DNA of 64,000 nucleotides, from positions 1 through 64,000 of the forward strand of contig CAYPXH010000003.1 of NCBI GenBank assembly GCA_964414755.1. The letters run 5' to 3'. This DNA is from JAEUKQ01 sp964414755. GTDB lineage: Bacteria > Pseudomonadota > Alphaproteobacteria > JAEUKQ01. Position numbers and translations under genes: made by a program. Positions 52,057-60,721 of this stretch are shown piece by piece (positions within the stretch are counted from its first letter, which is position 1; each line of letters starts with the position of its first letter). The notes under the pieces are model-generated. The model searched no databases. It had not been told where the DNA came from and was given only the letters and a program-made list of their open reading frames with translations.

Positions 52057-53460
52057 ATGGCGCGAAGAATATTTTTTATTGTTGGGATTCTGATCAGTTT
52101 TTTGAGTAAGCAACTATGTGCCGAGCATCCGTTGCGTGCGCCCCTAATGTTAGGGTCTATTAAGCAACCCGAGATATTAGCCTGCGATCTTAATCAATTT
52201 AACAATAGATTTTTATGGTCTTGTGTTGTGGCGGATCAAGATAAAAATGGAGTGAGAAACAAAAATTATCTAGCCATAGCGCAGCTTACGGCAGATGGAC
52301 AAATCATTGGAGAATATCAAATATTTGCCCTTGATAGCCACGACAGTAAATCAATACGCATTCTGGACCAGGCAGATTATTCTTTCTTGCCTATAAAGAA
52401 TAGCCGTCTTCTGAAGCAGCAAATCCCACTACTTTATGTACAAGATGGGAACGAAATTAAGGTATATGAGCGTTCAGAAAGTGTTGGCCAATGGTATTTA
52501 AAGTTTAGGGTTAGCGCACGAATTGATCAAACAGACGCCAAGCAAATAGTATTTGGTGGCCTAAAGCATCATCCTGGCAGCGGTAATTTTGTTATTTGGA
52601 ATTATGTGTATGATCAATATGACTCGATTATAAAGACGCAATTTAGGTTTTACGATAATCTAGGACATTTACTATCAGAAATTGTTGACGAGGGTGACAC
52701 TACGCGTAATAGAATTTTATGGCGTAATTTGGCACCATTAATAGATGGAAAATGGTTAGTATTAGCCTTGGATTCTTTTTTCGTACATGATTATATAACG
52801 TTACCCAATGATTGCGATAGTCTTTCAGAACGTGGATTGTTGCCGCAAGATTTTACCGAATGTACAGAACAATCCTTATCGGATGGTACGGAAGAACAGG
52901 TTGTTTTGCCCTATACATGGGAATTTCAAGATAACTCTGTTGCATGTTGGAAGGATGGTCAGCCATTACGTGATGATGCGTATAATTCGTTGGGTGGCCG
53001 ATTAGTTACCATTCTTCAGGGGCAATCAAAGACAATATTAGCGGTATATAACCAGGGCGACACCATCAATTTAAACATTTTTGCTATCAATGAATGCCAA
53101 GATATTCAGAATACTCATAATCTTGCGGTTCAAAAGGAACAAAGGCTCACTTTACCCAATGTTCAGGAAGCTTTTTTATTGCCAGATGGTAATTTGTTGC
53201 TTGCACAATTATCGCAAGAAACAAAAAAATTATTTATTTGGCAATATAATCTGGCAACAGATAAGCAATTAACCAGAATCTCTACTATCGATTACCTTGT
53301 TCCTATTTCTCAAGAGATAATTTTGGGAACAGTAACAACTGAAGAACCAAAAATCATATTTGGTCAGGATGAAACCGGTTTGAAAATATCTGTAGCCATA
53401 TTTTATCCGGGACTAAGCCCATTAGCAGAAAATATGCCAATTTTTTACCAACTTCCCTAG
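52057..53460 (+). CDS. Exported protein of unknown function, paralogue 2 of 3
   Basis: This 467-residue protein has a signal peptide (MARRIFFIVGILISFLSKQLCA, cut before EH). As in its neighbours, two cysteines open the mature domain (C43 and C56, ACDLNQ...LWSC). The body has repeated strand-turn segments with phrases such as LIDGKWLVLALDSFF and FLLPDGNLLLAQLSQ, the style of propeller blades. It starts 46 bp after the first gene, so it is probably co-transcribed. No known enzymatic motif. Confidence 0.8.
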   Translation: MARRIFFIVGILISFLSKQLCAEHPLRAPLMLGSIKQPEILACDLNQFNNRFLWSCVVADQDKNGVRNKNYLAIAQLTADGQIIGEYQIFALDSHDSKSIRILDQADYSFLPIKNSRLLKQQIPLLYVQDGNEIKVYERSESVGQWYLKFRVSARIDQTDAKQIVFGGLKHHPGSGNFVIWNYVYDQYDSIIKTQFRFYDNLGHLLSEIVDEGDTTRNRILWRNLAPLIDGKWLVLALDSFFVHDYITLPNDCDSLSERGLLPQDFTECTEQSLSDGTEEQVVLPYTWEFQDNSVACWKDGQPLRDDAYNSLGGRLVTILQGQSKTILAVYNQGDTINLNIFAINECQDIQNTHNLAVQKEQRLTLPNVQEAFLLPDGNLLLAQLSQETKKLFIWQYNLATDKQLTRISTIDYLVPISQEIILGTVTTEEPKIIFGQDETGLKISVAIFYPGLSPLAENMPIFYQLP

Positions 53461-53536
53461 ATTTTAAATTGTGTTAGAATAGCGCTTAAGTAACAGTCTT
53501 TTGCTTTAACAATAAAAATGTGTAAGGAAATAAGGC

Positions 53537-54916
53537 ATGATGGATTTTGTTAGCAGGAAAAAGTATGTTCTTTTCGGCATCCTCGGGTTTTTTGCGTTCT
53601 TTGGCGGTGTGACCATTGGTTATGCACAAACAACCCCACAAATAATTCCGTATCATGCTGAAACAAACAAGCAAAACTATGCCCCAGATTATTGTGAATT
53701 GGATGGATTGGGAAAGCATGCAATTTTCACCTGTTTGATGACCGAAAAATTAAAAATGCAGGCGCGGTTGCCACGGTCGCATCTTAGCATTTCTTTTCTA
53801 GAACCAGGTAAACGCCCATGGATCTTAAACCATGATGCTTTAATAAAGCAGAATTTACAGAAAATTTTAGCGGTTTCAAGCAACGGCTTGATATTAGTAG
53901 TTGGGGGTCAAACACAAAATCGGCTTGTTGCATTAGACCCTGTTACCCAAAAAATTATGTGGCAGTCCGATGAATTTCAGCATGCATTTAAAGCAGCTTC
54001 AGCCGCAGATGGAGACTTTATCTTATTAGAATTACGTCATGGGCAAAATTGGAATGCAGACAGTTTTGCTGTTCATAAGCTGGATAAAAGTGGCAAGAAA
54101 ACATGGTTTTATCTTGATCATCAGATTACGGGCTTTAGCAATGCTGTTAAAGCCAAGCAAAGCGTTGCAGGAATGCAGATCAATAAAAATTTAATGGTGA
54201 GGCCCGATGGACAGATAGTGGTTTTGGGCCAAGCGTGGCAACCTAAAAAAGGTTCTTCTCAGGGTTCATTTGGGGTTTTTGCCCTGTGCCTGGATACTAA
54301 AGGGCAGAAACAAGGACAGATTTTCCTAGAAAACAGGGATTGGCAACAGCCGGTGATGAACAATCAGGGGCAGGTTGTTTTGGTAGATCAAACAATTATG
54401 TATGATACGGATTGGTTGAGGTTAACAACCCTTGATGCTAAATGTCGGGTAATAGCAGAAAAAACCTATGCAGGGTGGCAGCCAGGCAATCCATCAGTTG
54501 GTGATGCGCCATTAGTTGCCCATCTGCCAATTTTAGTGCCTTCAAAACGAAATGATGGGTTTTGGGCAATTTATCCAGCTTGGGAGCAAGCTGATACACC
54601 AAAGAAAAATACCGCACAAGGTGCCATATTTCATGGGCAAATAATGAGTGCTTTTTTAAATAATAGCGGTAAGGTTGACAAGGTTATTTCGTTAACTAAT
54701 CAAAAACCACTGATGGTATGTGATTATCAGAATACAGATGATTGGAGTGCTTTAAAACCCATCTTGCGCGAAAGCCTGGTACTTAGCGCAACTAGGACGG
54801 ATAAAAATTATGTGATATCAGTTTTTGCCGCTGATTCGGGGATATGCAAAATGTTATTGTTTCCAACATTAAAATATCATGTAACAAATCCGGCTTACCT
54901 AATTTTTTGGCAGTAG
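53537..54916 (+). CDS. Exported protein of unknown function with PQQ-like blades, paralogue 3 of 3
   Basis: This 459-residue protein has an N-terminal signal segment (KYVLFGILGFFAFFGGVTIGYA, cut before QT; 22 residues split KYVLFGILGFF / AFFGGVTIGYA). Cysteines C53 and C66 (YCELDG...IFTC) match the neighbours in position and spacing. The segment NRLVALDPVTQKIMWQSDE resembles a PQQ/WD-type propeller blade. CLDTKG and LDAKCRV correspond to motifs in paralogue 1. An ATG follows one codon later; AAGGAAATAAGG lies upstream. Function unknown. Confidence 0.8.
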   Translation: MMDFVSRKKYVLFGILGFFAFFGGVTIGYAQTTPQIIPYHAETNKQNYAPDYCELDGLGKHAIFTCLMTEKLKMQARLPRSHLSISFLEPGKRPWILNHDALIKQNLQKILAVSSNGLILVVGGQTQNRLVALDPVTQKIMWQSDEFQHAFKAASAADGDFILLELRHGQNWNADSFAVHKLDKSGKKTWFYLDHQITGFSNAVKAKQSVAGMQINKNLMVRPDGQIVVLGQAWQPKKGSSQGSFGVFALCLDTKGQKQGQIFLENRDWQQPVMNNQGQVVLVDQTIMYDTDWLRLTTLDAKCRVIAEKTYAGWQPGNPSVGDAPLVAHLPILVPSKRNDGFWAIYPAWEQADTPKKNTAQGAIFHGQIMSAFLNNSGKVDKVISLTNQKPLMVCDYQNTDDWSALKPILRESLVLSATRTDKNYVISVFAADSGICKMLLFPTLKYHVTNPAYLIFWQ

Positions 54917-55044
54917 TAATAATCGCTTAATATTGATTGAAAGATTGATGTGATAAGTTGTTTAAAAGTAGATAGACTTTATGTTACGGTTCAGTCAACA
55001 ATTCGTTATTCGGTTAGCTTTTAAACAGGATAAGATATTAGTTG

Positions 55045-56154
55045 ATGCAGGCAGGACTTAAGCTTGACACCATTTTTCTTGGTGATTGTATTACCGGAAT
55101 GAATGGTCTTCCCGAGAAGTGCGTTGATGTTGTTTTTGCCGACCCCCCTTATAACATGCAGCTGGGGGGCGAGCTTAGGCGCCCTGATAGTACTATTGTA
55201 GATGGGGTGTCCGATATTTGGGATAAATTTGCTTCTTTTGAAGAATATGATCGTTTCACAAAATCTTGGCTTGCAGCAGCACACCGCGTCTTAAAAGATG
55301 ATGGAACAATCTGGGTTATCGGCTCTTATCATAATATTTTCAGGGTAGGGGCCATGATGATGGATTTAGGTTTTTGGATCCTGAATGATGTTATATGGCA
55401 CAAAACAAATCCCATGCCCAATTTTCAGGGGACACGTTTTCAAAGTGCTACTGAGACATTAATTTGGGCTAAAAAAACGGCACACCAAAAAAAATATTAT
55501 TTTGCTTATCAAGCCATGAAACATTTAAATGAAGATCGGCAGATGCAAAATGTTTGGCATATACCAATTTGCCAAGGGGAAGAAAGGTTAAAAATTGACG
55601 GACGCAAGGCACATTCAACTCAAAAGCCAGAACAGTTATTATATAGGGTGATTGCGGCTTCGACCAAACCGGGGCAAATTATTCTGGATCCATTTATGGG
55701 TACTGGTACAACGGCTGCGGTGGCCAAAAGAATGGCCAGGCGATTTATCGGATTTGAAAGGCATGAAGAATATTTAACCGTTGCACGGCAAAGGCTTAAG
55801 AAAGTTCAACCTGATCCAGCCTCGATTGAATTTTTTGAAACCCGTTCGCGTCGTGAACAACCAAGGGTTAAATTCGGTGCCTTAATTGAAAGTGGTTTGT
55901 TAAAAATTGGTCAAAGCCTTTATTGTCCAAAAGGTTCTTATCGTGCTTTGGTTAAGGCAGATGGAACTTTGATAATAGATAAGGGGGTTTTTTCAATTCA
56001 TGCTGCCGCAGCCCAAATACAAGGCAAAGCATCCAGTAATGGGTGGGATTTTTGGCATATTATTCTAGCCGACGGACAAAAACAGCCGATTGATTATTTA
56101 AGGCAGGTTTATTTAGCACGTCAGCCAAACTTACCCGGATTATTTATAACCTAA
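55045..56154 (+). CDS. ccrM: CcrM-type DNA adenine-N6 methyltransferase (GANTC)
   Basis: This 369-residue beta-class methyltransferase has DPPY at 33-36 and the SAM motif FMGTG at 217-221, in the order typical of CcrM. It shares long runs with the Caulobacter enzyme pattern (PPYNMQLGGELRRPD, VIGSYHNIFRVG, LNDVIWHKTNPMPNFQGTRF, in pieces). The C-terminal 100 residues form the RAMA-type extension needed for DNA recognition. In alphaproteobacteria CcrM methylates GANTC and is cell-cycle controlled. ATG 55045 is chosen over TTG 55042. No restriction gene is adjacent. Confidence 0.96.
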   Translation: MQAGLKLDTIFLGDCITGMNGLPEKCVDVVFADPPYNMQLGGELRRPDSTIVDGVSDIWDKFASFEEYDRFTKSWLAAAHRVLKDDGTIWVIGSYHNIFRVGAMMMDLGFWILNDVIWHKTNPMPNFQGTRFQSATETLIWAKKTAHQKKYYFAYQAMKHLNEDRQMQNVWHIPICQGEERLKIDGRKAHSTQKPEQLLYRVIAASTKPGQIILDPFMGTGTTAAVAKRMARRFIGFERHEEYLTVARQRLKKVQPDPASIEFFETRSRREQPRVKFGALIESGLLKIGQSLYCPKGSYRALVKADGTLIIDKGVFSIHAAAAQIQGKASSNGWDFWHIILADGQKQPIDYLRQVYLARQPNLPGLFIT

Positions 56155-56180
56155 GAAAATAATCACTGCAAACAAAAACA

Positions 56181-56206
56181 GTTTTATTAATCGGAATTAA
56201 TAAAAC
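56181..56206. terminator. AT-rich inverted repeat between convergent ccrM and the small HTH gene
   Basis: GTTTTATTAAT-CGGA-ATTAATAAAAC is a perfect 11-bp stem with a 4-base loop, 26 bp after the ccrM stop. It lacks a clear T-run, so it may be a weak bidirectional terminator or a processing hairpin. Confidence 0.45.
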
Positions 56207-56258
56207 CAGTTTATGCGAAAGCGAAATAAAAGTTATCTTGTATCAAAAATATTTTGAA

Positions 56259-56489
56259 TTATGACTCATAAAAAGTTAATAAATCAACTGCCGAAGTTTG
56301 TAATGCACCCGCCAAAGTTTCTAAAGTGCTTAGGGTGATATTACGCTCACCACGTTCAACTGACCCTATATAAGTACGGTGTAGGCCGCATATATAGGCA
56401 AGCTCTTCTTGCGAGAGTCGCAATAACTTTCTTTTGCGTCGTAAATTTTGCGACAAAATTTTTTGCAGAGGCGGTAAATAATTTTTCAT
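56259..56489 (-). CDS. Small XRE/Cro-type HTH protein, controller-like
   Basis: This 76-residue protein is a single HTH domain: LSQEELAYICGLHRTYIGSVERGERNITLSTLETLAGAL in pieces (about 25-63). The pattern RTYIGSVERGERN is close to controller (C) proteins of restriction-modification systems and to solitary regulators of that type. No Shine-Dalgarno sequence precedes the ATG, and C-protein genes are often leaderless. It faces the ccrM gene, but no restriction endonuclease is seen. Symmetric and repeated sequences lie 80-135 bp upstream. Confidence 0.8.
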   Translation of the reverse strand: MKNYLPPLQKILSQNLRRKRKLLRLSQEELAYICGLHRTYIGSVERGERNITLSTLETLAGALQTSAVDLLTFYES

Positions 56490-56570
56490 TAAGATATGAA
56501 TAAATAATTTTATAAAAACATTTTAACTATACAATAAAATTATATTCTAGGACAGACAATATCGCCTTTT

Positions 56571-56584
56571 TAGTCTACAGACTA
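56571..56584. promoter_or_regulatory. Inverted repeat between the two divergent HTH genes
   Basis: TAGTCT-AC-AGACTA is a perfect 6-bp dyad with a 2-bp centre, in the 245-bp spacer between the small HTH gene and the larger HTH gene. The overlapping GACTATAAGTA differs in its last base from the C-box pattern GACT-N3-AGTC described for controller proteins. Confidence 0.45.
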
Positions 56585-56605
56585 TAAGTAGCTTAAACGT
56601 CTTGT

Positions 56606-56623
56606 CCGGAAATACCGGAAATA
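56606..56623. repeat. Tandem 9-bp repeat CCGGAAATA x2
   Basis: CCGGAAATA occurs twice head to tail. The same stretch also holds the dyad TCCGG-AAATA-CCGGA (56605-56619). It is a GC island in AT-rich intergenic DNA between two divergent HTH genes and may be a regulator-binding element. Confidence 0.5.
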
Positions 56624-56734
56624 AATGGCATGAAAATTTAGCAAACCTTGTGGGCTATAATCTAAATATGACCCAAATTGTTTATTATGCTGGATAAATA
56701 CCAAATTTTAATTTGTATAAGGAAACTTAATATC

Positions 56735-57367
56735 ATGAACTATCATAATGCACACATAAAATCGCCCCTAACGCCAACAGAAATTAATATATTATTGGGA
56801 AAACATTTAAAACAAATCCGCCGGTTAACCCAAATGACCCAGGAAATGCTGGCTAAATTGTTGGGCGTTACTTTTCAGCAAGTTCAAAAATACGAAAAAG
56901 GAACAAGTGCCATTCGGGTTGATACCTTGTTGGCGATAGCACACCATTTGGGGGTACATCCAGGTTTTCTACTGCAGCCAGTGCCCTTTGTTCCTAAGGG
57001 TCAAAGCCTTTCAGAGCGTAATATAGAAATTAACCAATTACAGCGGTTGCAAACTGCTTTCTATAGCTTCAAACCACCACTTAGAGAACAAATTGTGGTG
57101 TTATGCGAGATGGTCGCGTCACTAAATTTCTTTGAAGAATTGCTGATACAAGCAAAAATTAAAAACATCACCGACAGTATTAAAAATGTATTATCCCAGA
57201 AAGACCGGGTTGGTTCTATTCGATCAAAAAAACACACAGTTACAGATATGGGTGGGTTGGAAAACGAGGTTTCTCTTGAAGATCGTAATGGGTTAAAAAA
57301 TAAAAGGGACAAGAAATTAAAGAAACCTGATCATCGTGGTATGGCAAAAAAATTAAAGAAAGAATAG
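56735..57367 (+). CDS. XRE-family HTH regulator with Lys-rich C-terminal tail
   Basis: This protein of about 210 residues has an HTH domain (about 22-77) with MTQEMLAKLLGVTFQQVQKYEKGTSAIR in pieces, the TFQQVQKYEKG motif of a widespread alphaproteobacterial regulator group. A helical middle region follows. The last 25 residues are very basic (KNKRDKKLKKPDHRGMAKK), which may bind nucleic acid. The ATG at 56735 has AAGGAAA 8-9 bp upstream; the frame is open further upstream from TTG 56678. Target genes are unknown. Confidence 0.82.
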   Translation: MNYHNAHIKSPLTPTEINILLGKHLKQIRRLTQMTQEMLAKLLGVTFQQVQKYEKGTSAIRVDTLLAIAHHLGVHPGFLLQPVPFVPKGQSLSERNIEINQLQRLQTAFYSFKPPLREQIVVLCEMVASLNFFEELLIQAKIKNITDSIKNVLSQKDRVGSIRSKKHTVTDMGGLENEVSLEDRNGLKNKRDKKLKKPDHRGMAKKLKKE

Positions 57368-57550
57368 TATTAATGTGGGACAGATGGCTCGTGTCGCCAT
57401 AAAATACATTTTCTTGATACCCGAAAAGTAACAATTGGTTTAAAATGCTCGTAACAGGGACAGATGAAAATGCACCCGTAAGTTTTTTGTCTGTACGATT
57501 GGTTGGATTGCGTTTATATGTTTTCTAAGCGCAGCATGGCAATATATATC

Positions 57551-57802
57551 CTATCCACCACTAATTGGTGGAAAAATAGATAGTTCATCGTTATTAGTAA
57601 CGGGGTGTGCGTGTGTTACATGTTGCTGGTTGACAGCAACCTTAACAACAGCACGGTTTTTAAAAGCTTCGCGGTAAGGCACGCCTTTGTGTTCCAGCCA
57701 ATTTAGTAGTTGTTCAATTGTTGTTACCGCCTTTGGCAATTCGATCGTTTCTTGACCCGTACCGATTTTAGTTTTGATCCAAGCAAAATAAGAAATTTTC
57801 AC
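57551..57802 (-). CDS. moaD: Molybdopterin synthase small subunit MoaD
   Basis: This 83-residue ubiquitin-like sulfur carrier ends in the diagnostic PPISGG, whose terminal Gly is thiocarboxylated before sulfur transfer to the molybdopterin precursor. GTG at 57802 is preceded by GGGGGAAAT at good spacing and is preferred to TTG 57817. It follows pgsA by about 50 bp, as in many alphaproteobacteria. The large subunit gene moaE, which often comes next, is not present here. Confidence 0.88.
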   Translation of the reverse strand: MKISYFAWIKTKIGTGQETIELPKAVTTIEQLLNWLEHKGVPYREAFKNRAVVKVAVNQQHVTHAHPVTNNDELSIFPPISGG

Positions 57803-57851
57803 TTCTATTTCCCCCAAAATAAATAAAAACTAGGGTTATTAATAACCTAAA

Positions 57852-58400
57852 TTATTTTTTTAAATGTTTGACACTGGCGACTAGGTAATCATAACCGGTT
57901 ATTATTGTTAGAGCAGCAGCAAGCCACAAGCCGGCCAGTGCGACTTCTAGCAGCCAGCTTGGGTAAAGCGGGGCGATTAATAACACACCCAATGACACCA
58001 TCTGTACAGCAGTTTTCCATTTAGCTAACCTGCTAACTGGCAAACGTACTTGTAATTCGGCCAAAAACTCACGTAAACCCGAGACAAAAATTTCACGACT
58101 TAAAATAATTAATCCCGCAATGATATGCCATCCATGAATAATGCCAAGGCTGGTAAGCATCAGTAAAACAGTTGCTACCAACAATTTGTCAGCAATTGGA
58201 TCAAGTAATCTACCCAGGGCAGAAACCTGCTGTAGGCTTCGTGCAAAATAACCATCGAGATAATCTGTAATACAGGCCAGTGTATATAAAAAAACAGTTA
58301 AATAGCGTGCCCATTCGGCCGGAATATAAAGCAACCCTACCAATATTGGTAAAACGCCAATTCGCAAAAATGTTAAAATATTTGGTAAATTAACGTTCAT
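57852..58400 (-). CDS. pgsA: CDP-diacylglycerol-glycerol-3-phosphate 3-phosphatidyltransferase
   Basis: This 182-residue inner-membrane enzyme makes phosphatidylglycerol phosphate. The CDP-alcohol phosphotransferase motif is complete: D46, D49-G50, A53-R54, G63, D67 and D71. About five hydrophobic segments are seen. It lies between uvrC (88 bp upstream) and moaD. Confidence 0.95.
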   Translation of the reverse strand: MNVNLPNILTFLRIGVLPILVGLLYIPAEWARYLTVFLYTLACITDYLDGYFARSLQQVSALGRLLDPIADKLLVATVLLMLTSLGIIHGWHIIAGLIILSREIFVSGLREFLAELQVRLPVSRLAKWKTAVQMVSLGVLLIAPLYPSWLLEVALAGLWLAAALTIITGYDYLVASVKHLKK

Positions 58401-58488
58401 GATAACTTGTCCTCAGATATACAAAATATCCTGCCCAATTTTTAAATTGAAAACAAGGCGAAAATAATTTTAAGAAAATAAATAGGAT

Positions 58489-60384
58489 TTAATTATTCTG
58501 ATCATGAAAATGGCTATATATGCGCTTAGCTGTATCAAGATTAATCCCCGGAATGCGCTGTAAATCATCAATACCAGCACGAGCAACCTCTTTTGCCGAA
58601 CCAAAATGCAACAACAAAGCTTTTTTACGCTTTGGGCCAATTCCTGTAATCTCGTCGAGTGGGGATGAGAACATTTTTTTTTGCCGACCTTGTCTGTGGG
58701 CACCAATAACAAAACGATGCGCTTCATCACGAAGACGTTGTAGAAAATGTAGTAAAGGATCATTTCTGGGTAATTTGAATTCCCGTTGATCGGTTGTAAA
58801 AAAAGTTTCTTGACCTGAATTGCGCTCAGGACCCTTGGCAATTGCAATTAAAGAAATTTGGTTTATATCAAGCTCGTTTAATACGGTACGTACGGCTTGT
58901 AATTGGCCTTTTCCCCCATCAACCAGTATGAGATCAGGAAAATTATTATCAGATTGTGGCAAATCTTTTTTAAAACGTCGGCGAAAAACTTGTCGCATCA
59001 TCGCATAATCGTCATTTAGATTGGTTATTTCATCTGGTCTAATAGCAAATTTGCGGTAAGCGTTTTTTATAAAACCTTCCGGCCCTGAAACAATCATTGC
59101 GCCAAAAGCGTTTGTGCCTTGTAAATGGCTGTTATCATAAACCTCAATTCTATTGGGAACTGTTGGTAAAGCAAAATGTTCGGCCAATTTATGCAATAAT
59201 GTCTTTTGCGATGCGGTATCTGCCAAACGACGCAGCAAGGAAATTTTTGCATTTTCTTGCGCTTGTTCCAAGGCCTTTTGTTTTATCCCTTGTTTAGGCG
59301 ATATAATCTTAATTTTTAAGTTAGACTTGTTGCCAAGGGCTTTTTCTAGAAATTCGCGATCAGGAAGGTGGATAGAAACCAAAATGGTGGGAGGGGGTGT
59401 TTGAGTGCTATAAAACTGACTAATAAAGGCACTAACTATTTCTGCTGCACTAACATCATGATGATGAATAGGAAAATAAGCCTTGCTTCCGTAGTTTGCC
59501 CCATTACGGTATAGAAAAACCTGGATACAGCTTTGGCCACCTTCTTGATAAAAGCCAAGCATATCTGTGTCCCCTAAGCCATCAATGAAAATATGTTGTT
59601 GTGTTTGAATATGTGTTAATGCCCGAAGCCTATCACGGTAATTCGCCGCCATCTCATAATTAAGCGCGTCGCTGGCCTGCTGCATGTGCATTCTTAACTG
59701 ATTTTGAATTTCCACATTTTTACCAGTCAAGAAGTTTTGTGCTTGTTCTACCAAAGAAAAATAATCTGCCGTGTTAATTTTACCAACACAGGGAGCTGCA
59801 CATCGTTTAATCTGGTATAACAAGCAAGGTCGGCTACGATTTGCATATACATGATCGGAACAAGACCTAAGTAAAAATGCGCGTTGTAAATCAATTAGTG
59901 TACTATTAACAGCTTGCCCCGAAAGAAAAGGGCCATAATAGCTGCCGGATATGTTTTTGGCTCCGCGATGTTTTGTCAGCGCAGGTGCGGTTGGATGTTT
60001 TGTGATTAAAATATATGGGAAAGATTTGTCATCTCGTAACAATATATTATAGCGTGGCCGCAGCTTCTTAATAAGATTACATTCAAGCAATAACGCTTCT
60101 GCTTCTGTGTGGGTTGTGATGATTTCAAGCGATCTTGTTTCAGCAATCATCCGTTGAATACGGATGGGCAGGCGGCCTATAATGGTATAATTACTAATTC
60201 TTTTACGCAAATTTAGCGCTTTACCAACATACAGGACATCGCCTGCCTGGTTAAGCATTTGATAAACACCAGGTTTGTTATCAACAGTTTTTAATTGTTG
60301 TTTTAATATACTAACCCCTACCAAGGAAGGTTCTTGGCTATGATCAGACAAGGGGTTATGTATGGTGCCAGCCTTTTTTTCCAT
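58489..60384 (-). CDS. uvrC: UvrABC excinuclease subunit C
   Basis: This 631-residue repair nuclease makes the two incisions around bulky lesions. It has a GIY-YIG domain (KPGVYQMLNQAGDVLYVGKALNLRKR in pieces, about residues 36-62), a Cys-rich central region (SRPCLLYQIKRCAAPCVGKI), a UVR motif, the RNase H-like nuclease with VDGGKGQL, and C-terminal HhH repeats (ITGIGPKRKKALLLHFGS). The ATG at 60384 is preferred to the TTG at 60423. Confidence 0.96.
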   Translation of the reverse strand: MEKKAGTIHNPLSDHSQEPSLVGVSILKQQLKTVDNKPGVYQMLNQAGDVLYVGKALNLRKRISNYTIIGRLPIRIQRMIAETRSLEIITTHTEAEALLLECNLIKKLRPRYNILLRDDKSFPYILITKHPTAPALTKHRGAKNISGSYYGPFLSGQAVNSTLIDLQRAFLLRSCSDHVYANRSRPCLLYQIKRCAAPCVGKINTADYFSLVEQAQNFLTGKNVEIQNQLRMHMQQASDALNYEMAANYRDRLRALTHIQTQQHIFIDGLGDTDMLGFYQEGGQSCIQVFLYRNGANYGSKAYFPIHHHDVSAAEIVSAFISQFYSTQTPPPTILVSIHLPDREFLEKALGNKSNLKIKIISPKQGIKQKALEQAQENAKISLLRRLADTASQKTLLHKLAEHFALPTVPNRIEVYDNSHLQGTNAFGAMIVSGPEGFIKNAYRKFAIRPDEITNLNDDYAMMRQVFRRRFKKDLPQSDNNFPDLILVDGGKGQLQAVRTVLNELDINQISLIAIAKGPERNSGQETFFTTDQREFKLPRNDPLLHFLQRLRDEAHRFVIGAHRQGRQKKMFSSPLDEITGIGPKRKKALLLHFGSAKEVARAGIDDLQRIPGINLDTAKRIYSHFHDQNN

Positions 60385-60508
60385 GTTGTGCAATAATATT
60401 TTAAAAAAATTGTTTAAGATCAAATGGCTACAAACAATAACAGCTAATTTTTTTTAAAAAACACCTAAAATCCGTCAAAAATATTTTTTAGTGATCGGTT
60501 GATAAAGC

Positions 60509-60721
60509 TGTGGATAACTTTGTGGATAATCATCACGCATAGCATAACACCCCCTTTATTCGCCATACAATAAAATTTATACACATGAAGTATATATTAA
60601 TCAGAAAAACAATATAAACATTTGAAAATAAATGATAATATTTTATATTAATAAACAATCCTTTGCAACAAGCGGGTCTCACAATTATAAAATCATATAT
60701 ACTATTTTTGGCTGTGCATAA
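60509..60721. promoter_or_regulatory. Cluster of four DnaA-box matches with AT-rich DNA
   Basis: Four 9-mers fit TTATNCACA on either strand: TGTGGATAA at 60509-60517 and 60521-60529 (both the high-affinity form), TTATACACA at 60577-60585, and TGTGCATAA at 60713-60721. Between the third and fourth lies a stretch of about 75 bp that is almost all A and T (60586-60660). This is the make-up of a replication origin or of a DnaA-binding regulatory site between uvrC and folB. Confidence 0.6.

Noticed and set aside
57554..57572. Hairpin TCCACCA-CTAAT-TGGTGGA as a terminator
   Set aside because: It lies inside the end of moaD and arises from the Pro-Pro and Gly-Gly codons of its C-terminus; no T-run follows.
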